Shown one piece after another: positions 6,360 through 12,003 of a stretch of 12,003 bases of DNA. The position numbers and the translations under genes were made by a program. Positions within the stretch are counted from its first letter, which is position 1. Every line of letters begins with the position of its first letter. The notes under the pieces were generated by a model that saw nothing but the letters and a program-made list of their open reading frames with translations, did not search any database and was not told the DNA's origin. The stretch is taken from the NCBI GenBank assembly GCA_002383325.1, contig DFYJ01000085.1, positions 1 through 12,003 on the forward strand. Reading direction: 5' to 3'. Source of the DNA: Candidatus Aminicenantes bacterium UBA4085 (GTDB taxonomy: Bacteria; Acidobacteriota; Aminicenantia; Aminicenantales; UBA4085).

Positions 6360-6382
6360 GCTCCCGGTCGCCGATCGGGAGC
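6360..6382 (+). promoter_or_regulatory. Hairpin in the 5' leader of the Ca2+-ATPase gene
   Basis: GCTCCCG (6360-6366) pairs perfectly with CGGGAGC (6376-6382). The stem continues with a G-T wobble, T-A and C-G pair, giving about 10 bp closed by a GCC loop. It sits where the predicted transcript begins and leaves the GAGG ribosome site before the ATG free. No U-tract follows, so it is not a classical terminator; a 5' stabiliser or regulatory structure is possible. Confidence 0.45.
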
Positions 6383-6404
6383 ATCCCTTCGGTGAGGCAA
6401 CGAA

Positions 6405-9107
6405 ATGATCAAGTGGTGGCGACTGACCCAGGAAGCTCTGGCTGCCCAATTGGCCACGGACCCGGCGGCGGGCCTGGCGGCCGAAGAAGCCGCCCGGCGC
6501 CTGGCCGCGACGGGGCCCAACAGGCTGCAGGAAGGCAAGGGGAGGACCGCGGTCGGGATCTTCTTCGAGCAGTTCGCGGATTTCATGATCTGGGTCCTTA
6601 TAGCCGCCGCTCTTGTCTCCGGCTTCCTCAAGGAGTGGGTGGACGCCATCGCCATCATCGCCATCGTCGTCCTCAATGCCATCCTGGGCTTCATCCAGGA
6701 GCATCGGGCCGAACGCTCCCTGCAGGCCCTGCGTCGCATGGCCGCCCCCATGGCCCGGGCCGTCCGCGGTGGGACCCATATCCACCTGCCGGCCGGCGAC
6801 CTCGTCCCCGGCGACCTCGTCGAGCTGGAGGCCGGCGACAACATACCGGCCGATGCCCGGATTATCGGCCATACGGCCAACTTTGCCGTCCAGGAGGCGG
6901 GGCTGACCGGCGAATCCACCCCGGTTCTCAAGTCGTTGGCGGCCTTGGACCGGGATGATGTCCCGCTGGGCGACCGGGCCAACCTGGTTTTCATGGGCAC
7001 TTCGGCGGTGGCCGGCAAGGCCCGGGCGGTCGTGGTCGAGACGGGCATGCGGACCGAGCTGGGCAAGATCGCCGGCATGATCCAGGGCATCGGCCGCGAG
7101 ACGACCCCCCTGCAGAAGCGGCTGGAGCAGTTCGGCAAGTTCATCATCGTGGCCTGCTTCGTCCTGGTCGGTCTGGTTTTCCTGATGGGGCTGCTGAGAG
7201 GCGGCCAGGTTGTGGACCTGTTCCTGACCTCGGTCAGCCTGGCCGTGGCCGCCATCCCCGAAGGCCTTCCGGCCGTCGTGACCATCGCTCTGGCCATGGG
7301 CGTGCAGCGGATGGTCAAGAGAAACTGCCTGATCCGCAAGCTGCCGGCCGTGGAGACGCTCGGCTGCGCCACGGTCATCTGCTCGGACAAGACCGGGACG
7401 CTGACCAAAAACGAGATGACCGTCCGGGCTGTGGTCACGGCCCGGGGGATGTACCAGGTGACCGGGGCGGGGTACGAACCCAAGGGCCAAATCCTGGTCG
7501 AGGGAAGCCCGGTCGATCCGGCCGGCGAAAAGGACCTACAGGAAGCCCTGCGGGCCGCCGTGCTCTGCAATGGGGCTTCCCTGGCCGAAACCGCGGGTCG
7601 CTGGAGCATTGTGGGTGATCCGACCGAGGGGGCGCTCCTGACATGCGCCGCCAAGGCCGGCTTGGGCAAGGAGGCCCTGGAGGCGGCCGAGCCGTTCCTG
7701 GACGAGATCCCCTTCGATTCCGAGCGCAAGCGGATGACCATCCTGCGGCGAACGGGAGAAGGGACGACCGCCTACGTCAAAGGCGCCCCCGATATCCTGA
7801 TGGAGCGCTGCCGGCTGATTCTGGAAAACGGACGCGAACGCCCCTTCGGCAAAGCCGATGCGGCTGAGATCCTGAAGGCCAATACGGCCTTGTCGGAACA
7901 AGCCCTGCGGGTCCTGGCCGTGGCTCGGAGGCGTTTCGCCGAGCCGCCGGACGCCGCGGCGGCGGATTCCGTCGAGTCGGAGCTGACCTTCCTGGGCCTT
8001 CTGGCGATGATCGATCCGCCGCGCGAGGAGGCCAAGGAGGCCGTGGCCAAGTGCCGGGCCTCGGGCATCGTCACGGTCATGATCACCGGCGACCATAAGG
8101 CCACCGCGGTAGCGGTCGGCCGCGAGCTGGGCATGGCCGATCCTGACACCCTGGCTCTGACCGGCGAGGAGTTGGACGCGCTGGAGGAGTCCGAGTTCGA
8201 GCGGCGGGTGGACCATGCCCGGGTTTACGCCCGGGTCGCCCCGGAGCACAAGCTGCGGGTCGTCCGAGCCTGGCGCAAGAAGGGCGCCATCGTGGCCATG
8301 ACCGGAGACGGGGTCAACGACGCCCCGGCCGTCAAGGAAGCCGACATCGGCGTGGCCATGGGCCTGACCGGCACGGACGTGACGAAGGAAGTCTCGGATA
8401 TGATCATCACCGACGACAACTTCGCTTCGATCGTGGCCGCGGTCGAGGAAGGCCGCGGGATCTACGACAACATCAAGAAGTCCATCCACTACCTCTTGTC
8501 CTGCAACGCCGGCGAGATCCTGGTCATGTTCACGGCTTCGCTGCTGGGCTGGGCCGTGCCGCTACTGCCCATCCAGATCCTGTGGGTTAATCTGATCACG
8601 GACGGGCTGCCGGCCCTGGCCCTGGGTATGGAGCCGGTCGACCGCGACATCATGCGGCGGCCGCCGCGGAGGGCCGATGAGCCGATCGTCGATCGCTCCC
8701 GCGGCCTGCTCATCCTGGCCCAGGGAGCCTTCATCGCCCTCTGCAGCCTGCTGGCCTTCGCCTTCGTCTTCTTCGTCGAGAAGGAGGGCATCGATCGGGC
8801 CCGCACCGCCGCCCTGATCGCCCTGGCCGCAGCTCAGCTGTTCCATGCTTTCAACTGCCGCTGCCAGCGGACCTCGCTCTTCAAGCTGGGCCTGTTCAGC
8901 AACCCCAAGCTGCTCCTGGCCAGCGGCTTGTCCCTGATCCTGCAGTTCGGGATCATCTACCTTCCTTTCGCCCAGAAGATCTTCAAGGTCGTGCCCCTCG
9001 GTCTCCTCGATGTCGCCGTCCTCATCGCCATATCCTCCTTCCCCCTGTGGGCTATGGAGCTGATCAAGGCCATCCCCGGCCTGCGCCGGCACCTTCCGGA
9101 AGCCTGA
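6405..9107 (+). CDS. P2A-type Ca2+-transporting P-type ATPase
   Basis: A 900-residue inner-membrane cation pump, full length for the family. The actuator motif TGES is at 168-171. TM4 carries PEGLP (285-289). The phosphorylation site is Asp328 in [12 protein letters not shown]. The nucleotide domain has FDSERKRM (437-444) and KGAPD (459-463). 'TGDHK' (561-565) and GDGVNDAP (634-641) complete the P domain. Ion-site residues resemble SERCA: Glu286 in TM4, Asn701 and Glu704 in TM5 ([11 protein letters not shown]), and Asn729, Thr732 and Asp733 in TM6 (NLITDGLP). By my manual alignment the SERCA TM8 glutamate of site I corresponds to Gln811, so one Ca2+ per cycle is plausible. An N-terminal cation-ATPase domain (1-50) and four C-terminal TM segments are present. 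It most likely exports Ca2+ (or Mn2+) using ATP. A weak GAGG lies 7 nt before the ATG. An ABC-F gene follows 22 nt downstream. Confidence 0.95.
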   Translation: MIKWWRLTQEALAAQLATDPAAGLAAEEAARRLAATGPNRLQEGKGRTAVGIFFEQFADFMIWVLIAAALVSGFLKEWVDAIAIIAIVVLNAILGFIQEHRAERSLQALRRMAAPMARAVRGGTHIHLPAGDLVPGDLVELEAGDNIPADARIIGHTANFAVQEAGLTGESTPVLKSLAALDRDDVPLGDRANLVFMGTSAVAGKARAVVVETGMRTELGKIAGMIQGIGRETTPLQKRLEQFGKFIIVACFVLVGLVFLMGLLRGGQVVDLFLTSVSLAVAAIPEGLPAVVTIALAMGVQRMVKRNCLIRKLPAVETLGCATVICSDKTGTLTKNEMTVRAVVTARGMYQVTGAGYEPKGQILVEGSPVDPAGEKDLQEALRAAVLCNGASLAETAGRWSIVGDPTEGALLTCAAKAGLGKEALEAAEPFLDEIPFDSERKRMTILRRTGEGTTAYVKGAPDILMERCRLILENGRERPFGKADAAEILKANTALSEQALRVLAVARRRFAEPPDAAAADSVESELTFLGLLAMIDPPREEAKEAVAKCRASGIVTVMITGDHKATAVAVGRELGMADPDTLALTGEELDALEESEFERRVDHARVYARVAPEHKLRVVRAWRKKGAIVAMTGDGVNDAPAVKEADIGVAMGLTGTDVTKEVSDMIITDDNFASIVAAVEEGRGIYDNIKKSIHYLLSCNAGEILVMFTASLLGWAVPLLPIQILWVNLITDGLPALALGMEPVDRDIMRRPPRRADEPIVDRSRGLLILAQGAFIALCSLLAFAFVFFVEKEGIDRARTAALIALAAAQLFHAFNCRCQRTSLFKLGLFSNPKLLLASGLSLILQFGIIYLPFAQKIFKVVPLGLLDVAVLIAISSFPLWAMELIKAIPGLRRHLPEA

Positions 9108-9129
9108 GCGGGTTAGGCGCGTAACGGCC

Positions 9130-11016
9130 ATGATCCAAGTCGACAACCTCGGCAAGCGCTACGGCAAACAGGTCCTGTTCGAGGGCATCGGCTTCAAGGT
9201 CAACCGCCGGGAGCGGGTCGGAGTCGTCGGCCGCAACGGCCACGGCAAGACGACGCTGTTTAGAATCCTGGCCGGGCGGGAGGAGGCCGACGAGGGCACG
9301 GTCTCCGTGCCGCGCAACTACCGAGTCGGCTACGTCGAGCAGCAGCTTGACTTCGCCGATCCGACCGTGCTGGGAGAAGCGGCCCGGGGGCTGCGCTCCG
9401 AGGCCCGCGACCAGATGTGGCGGGTGGAGAAGATCCTGGCCGGCCTGGGCTTCTCCGCGGCCGATCTGTCCAAGTCTCCCTGGGAGCTATCGGGCGGATT
9501 CCAGGTCCGTCTCAACCTGACGAAGGTCCTGCTGGCCGATTTCGACATGCTCCTGCTGGACGAGCCGAACAATTACTTGGACATCACCTCCATCCGCTGG
9601 CTGGAGCGGTTCCTCAATGCCTGGCCGGGCGAGCTGATGCTCATCACCCACGACCGCGGCTTCATGGACCGGGTTGTGACCCACACCCTGGCCATCCACC
9701 GGCGCAGGATACGCAAGATCGAGGGCTCGACCGGCAAGCTCTATGCCCAGATCGCGGTCGAGGAGGAGACCTACGAGAAGACCCGGATCAACGAGGAGCG
9801 GCGGCGCAAGGAGATCGAGGGCTTCATCGCCAAGTTCCGGGCCTCAGCCCAGCTGCAGGGCCTGGTCGAATCACGCAAGAAGACTCTGGCCAAGATGGAC
9901 CGCAAGGAGAAGCTGGAAGCGATCAAGACCCTGGAATTCGACTTTGCCTACCGGCCTTACCACGGCAAGTACGTCCTCAACGCCGAGGGCCTGACGTTCG
10001 GCTACGAGAAAGACCGGCCGCTCATTCGGGACTTCGGCCTGTGCATCGGATCCCGTGACAGGGTCTTCGTCGTCGGCCCGAACGGCCGGGGCAAGACGAC
10101 CCTGCTCAAGCTCCTGGCCGGGGCCCTGCGCCCCGACGGGGGCAGCGTCACCAGCCCGGTCGCGGTCGTGCCCGGCTACTTCGAGCAGACCAACGTCCAG
10201 ACGCTGATCCAGCGGAATACCGTCCTGGACGAGATCCAGTCCGCTGATGCCGGGGTGGAGCCGGGCCGGGCCCGCTTCCTGGCCGGGCTGATGATGTTCG
10301 AGGGCGATGACGCGTTAAAAAAGATCAGCGTTCTGTCGGGCGGCGAGAAGAGCCGGGTCCTGCTCGGCCGGCTCATAGCCGCCCCCGCCAACCTCCTTCT
10401 TCTGGACGAGCCGACCAACCACCTGGACCTGGAGTCGAGCGACGCCCTGATGGCGGCCATCGATGCGTTCCCCGGGGCCGTGGTCATGGTCACCCACGAC
10501 GAGATGTTCCTGCACGCCCTGGCCGAACGGCTGATCATCTTCCAGGAAGGCTCGATCACCGTCTTCGAAGGGTCTTACGAGCGCTTCCTGGAGCGGGTCG
10601 GATGGTCGGGCGAGGAAGAGCGATCCAAGCCCTCCGCCTCGTCCGAGCCGGCGGCGGTCCCGGACGGCCCTTCCATCCCGGCCCCGCTACCGCCCAGCCG
10701 CAAGGAAGTCCGCAAGCTGCGCTCCGAGGTGGTGGCTGAGAAGTCGCGGGCCCTGCGGCCGCTGGAGCACCGCATCGCGGCCCTGGAGAAGAAGGCCGAA
10801 AAGGCCGAGGCCGATTTAACCCGCATGAACAAGGAGATCGTCGAGGCCTCCCAGGCCCGCAACGGGGCCCGCATCGCGGATCTTTCCAAGTCCCTCCACC
10901 AGAGGAAAAAGGATGTCGACGCTTGTCTGGAGGAACTGGAGCCCCTGCTGGCCGAACACGAGGTCAAGAAGGCGGCCTTCGACCAGCGCTTGGCCGAGCT
11001 GGACCTGGAGGGCTAG
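9130..11016 (+). CDS. ABC-F family ATPase (Uup/YheS-like), no TM domain
   Basis: A 628-residue cytoplasmic protein with two fused ABC domains. Domain 1 has Walker A GRNGHGKTT (34-42), signature LSGGFQVRL (120-128), Walker B with LLLDEPNNYLD (141-151) and switch His174. A charged helical interdomain linker (about 205-275) corresponds to the P-site tRNA-interaction motif of ABC-F proteins. Domain 2 has GPNGRGKTT (316-324), LSGGEKSR (402-409), LLLDEPTNHLD (423-433) and switch His456. A Pro/Ser-rich spacer (497-523) leads to a C-terminal coiled coil (about 524-626), as in Uup. Family members act on ribosomes, some in translation factor roles and some in antibiotic protection; nothing here marks it as a resistance protein. 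It follows the Ca2+-ATPase by 22 nt with a poor ribosome site, so co-transcription is likely but coupling is weak. Confidence 0.93.
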   Translation: MIQVDNLGKRYGKQVLFEGIGFKVNRRERVGVVGRNGHGKTTLFRILAGREEADEGTVSVPRNYRVGYVEQQLDFADPTVLGEAARGLRSEARDQMWRVEKILAGLGFSAADLSKSPWELSGGFQVRLNLTKVLLADFDMLLLDEPNNYLDITSIRWLERFLNAWPGELMLITHDRGFMDRVVTHTLAIHRRRIRKIEGSTGKLYAQIAVEEETYEKTRINEERRRKEIEGFIAKFRASAQLQGLVESRKKTLAKMDRKEKLEAIKTLEFDFAYRPYHGKYVLNAEGLTFGYEKDRPLIRDFGLCIGSRDRVFVVGPNGRGKTTLLKLLAGALRPDGGSVTSPVAVVPGYFEQTNVQTLIQRNTVLDEIQSADAGVEPGRARFLAGLMMFEGDDALKKISVLSGGEKSRVLLGRLIAAPANLLLLDEPTNHLDLESSDALMAAIDAFPGAVVMVTHDEMFLHALAERLIIFQEGSITVFEGSYERFLERVGWSGEEERSKPSASSEPAAVPDGPSIPAPLPPSRKEVRKLRSEVVAEKSRALRPLEHRIAALEKKAEKAEADLTRMNKEIVEASQARNGARIADLSKSLHQRKKDVDACLEELEPLLAEHEVKKAAFDQRLAELDLEG

Positions 11017-11054
11017 GCCATTAAGGCTCTTCTTCCGATTCCGGGATCGGGCGC

Positions 11055-11246
11055 CTATTTCGGGCGGTCTCCGTGCCAGACTCCGGCAGCCATGTAGTCC
11101 TGGCCGGAGAACTCTTCGATCCAGATCCGGATCGACTCGATCGGCGAGCCCAGGGAGTCCCGGACCGCCTTGGTCAGGGCCTCCAGCAGGGCCTTCTTCT
11201 GTTCGTCCGTGCGGCCTTCGAGCAGGTGGACTTCGATCAGCGGCAT
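11055..11246 (-). CDS. 4-oxalocrotonate tautomerase family enzyme
   Basis: A 63-residue protein, the normal length of the 4-OT family. The frame is open further upstream, but the ATG at 11246 with AAAGGAG 5 nt before it puts Pro directly after the initiator Met, as the family requires. After Met removal the catalytic residues line up without gaps: Pro1, Arg11 and Arg39, with Tyr50 where the reference enzyme has Phe50. The fold is a beta-alpha-beta unit (PLIEVHLLEGRT, then a helix, then ESIRIWIEEF) that assembles as a hexamer or trimer of dimers. Members use the N-terminal proline as base for tautomerisation and related reactions. No degradation-pathway neighbours are present, so the substrate is unknown. 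It is convergent with the ABC-F gene (38-bp gap) and divergent from the acyl-CoA synthetase. Confidence 0.92.
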   Translation of the reverse strand: MPLIEVHLLEGRTDEQKKALLEALTKAVRDSLGSPIESIRIWIEEFSGQDYMAAGVWHGDRPK

Positions 11247-11271
11247 GGCGGCTCCTTTCACGCGCCCTCCG

Positions 11272-11299
11272 ATTATCCCCGGCCGAGCTCCTCTGTCAA
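11272..11299 (-). promoter_or_regulatory. Promoter of the tautomerase gene
   Basis: On the minus strand a perfect TTGACA (11299-11294) and GATAAT (11277-11272) are separated by 16 nt. Initiation near 11265 leaves a leader of about 20 nt containing the AAAGGAG ribosome site. Confidence 0.7.
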
Positions 11300-11314
11300 G
11301 GCGGGCGATTCCCC

Positions 11315-11344
11315 TTGGCCCCTTTCCCGCCTCTGTGCTATATA
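11315..11344 (+). promoter_or_regulatory. Possible promoter of the acyl-CoA synthetase gene
   Basis: TTGGCC (11315-11320) and TATATA (11339-11344), 18 nt apart, sit in the only AT-rich patch of the divergent region. A second possible -10, TATAGT, overlaps at 11343-11348. The leader to the ATG at 11411 would be about 60 nt. Confidence 0.4.
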
Positions 11345-11410
11345 TAGTATGAGAATGCCTGCGGCTCGTCCGGCGGCCGCAGCGCCAACCCAACAGCGGG
11401 AGAGACGAAC

Positions 11411-12003
11411 ATGTTCGAAACCCTCAGCCAGGTCTTCCTTCGCATCGTCCGCGAGTACGCCGACAAGCCCGACCTCATGCAGGTCAAGCGGGACGGCCGC
11501 TATGAGCCGATCTCGACGGAAGAGTTCGGCCGCCGGGTCCGCCGCATGGCCCTGGGACTGCGCGGCCTGGGGGCCGGTCCGGACCGCAAGCTGGTCATCC
11601 TGTCGGAGAACAGGCCCGAATGGACCATGCTCGACTTCGCCAACCTCGGTCTGGGCGGAGTGACCGTGCCCATCTACCCGACTCTGGTCCCGTCCCAGGT
11701 CAAGCACATCATCGGGAACTCCGAAGCCTCGATCGTGGTCTGCTCGGGGCCCGACCTGCGCCGCAAGTTCGAAGTCGTCCGAGCCGAGCTCCCGACGGCA
11801 GTCCAGGCCGTGACCCTGGAGGACGAGGCGCCGGAGGGGTTCCTGACCCTGTCCGAGGTCGAGGCCCGCGGCGCGGCCGCGGAACCAGGGGACGACGGCG
11901 GATTCGAGCGGGCCGCGGCCGCGGTCCGGCCGGCCGACCTGGCCTCGATCATCTACACCTCGGGCACCACCGGCGTGCCCAAGGGCGTCATGCTGACCCA
12001 CGC
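11411..12003 (+). CDS. Long-chain acyl-CoA synthetase (AMP-forming), N-terminal part
   Basis: The frame is open from the ATG at 11411 to the right edge, 197 complete codons of an enzyme that is normally near 600 residues. It begins MFETLSQVFLRIVREYADKP, then has the adenylate-forming family's 'STEEFGRRVRRMALGLRGLG' (35-54), 'LSENRPEWTMLDFANLGLGGVTVPIYPTL' (64-92), and the ATP-binding P-loop YTSGTTGVPKG (182-192) followed by VMLTH just before the edge. This order and the 'SENRPEW...PIYPT' block fit FadD-type fatty acid-CoA ligases, which activate fatty acids through an acyl-AMP and are cytoplasmic or membrane-associated. A GGGAGAG ribosome site lies about 7 nt upstream. The C-terminal catalytic region is outside the window, so chain-length preference cannot be judged. 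Confidence 0.9.
   Translation, partial: MFETLSQVFLRIVREYADKPDLMQVKRDGRYEPISTEEFGRRVRRMALGLRGLGAGPDRKLVILSENRPEWTMLDFANLGLGGVTVPIYPTLVPSQVKHIIGNSEASIVVCSGPDLRRKFEVVRAELPTAVQAVTLEDEAPEGFLTLSEVEARGAAAEPGDDGGFERAAAAVRPADLASIIYTSGTTGVPKGVMLTH

Noticed and set aside
5733..7490. 585-codon minus-strand open frame
   Set aside because: It lies antisense to the Ca2+-ATPase, runs through the tRNA-Pro and into the MFS gene in another frame. It is low-complexity His/Arg/Gly-rich, a by-product of high GC codon bias.
11035..11050. CCGAT/ATCGG stem between the ABC-F and tautomerase genes as a terminator
   Set aside because: Only 5 bp with a 6-nt loop and no U-tract on either strand.

Overview
The window is 12 kb of GC-rich DNA with strongly G/C-ending codons, dense gene packing, sigma70-type promoters and readable Shine-Dalgarno sites. 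It looks like an ordinary bacterial chromosome segment. The gene set (a 4Fe-4S DUF362 protein, an AGT-type aminotransferase, a P2A Ca2+-ATPase, an ABC-F protein, an acyl-CoA synthetase) and the protein style would suit an Acidobacteriota or Aminicenantes-like lineage, but that assignment is a guess from composition and gene style. I see no phage, IS, CRISPR or plasmid functions.

Layout. (1) 1-1781, minus strand: a three-gene operon behind a near-consensus promoter (TTGCAC-N17-TATAAT). It encodes a small two-TM membrane protein interrupted by an in-frame TGA, a secreted or anchored NTF2/DUF4783-like protein, and a large membrane sensor-like protein that starts at TTG and runs off the left edge. 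(2) 1946-4919, plus strand: three translationally coupled genes (ATGA and GTGA overlaps) for a class V (AGT-type) aminotransferase, a DUF362 protein with two 4Fe-4S motifs, and a PIG-L type deacetylase. (3) 4916-6299, minus strand: an MFS exporter whose stop overlaps the PIG-L stop in one CTAG, preceded by a tRNA-Pro(CGG) with its own promoter. (4) 6405-11016, plus strand: a SERCA-like Ca2+-transporting P-type ATPase, then an ABC-F ATPase 22 nt later. (5) 11055-11246, minus strand: a 4-oxalocrotonate-tautomerase-type enzyme with a strong promoter of its own. (6) 11411 to the right edge, plus strand: the N-terminal part of a long-chain acyl-CoA synthetase.

How the parts fit. The aminotransferase/DUF362/PIG-L set is the only multi-enzyme unit whose overlaps argue for stoichiometric co-expression; its substrate cannot be read from sequence. 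The left operon looks like envelope sensing. The rest is general housekeeping: Ca2+ efflux, ribosome-associated ABC-F, drug or solute export, fatty-acid activation. Three divergent promoter regions (1782-1945, 6300-6404, 11247-11410) separate the units, and two contain compact hairpins in the predicted 5' UTR. No stretch longer than 300 bases lacks a gene.
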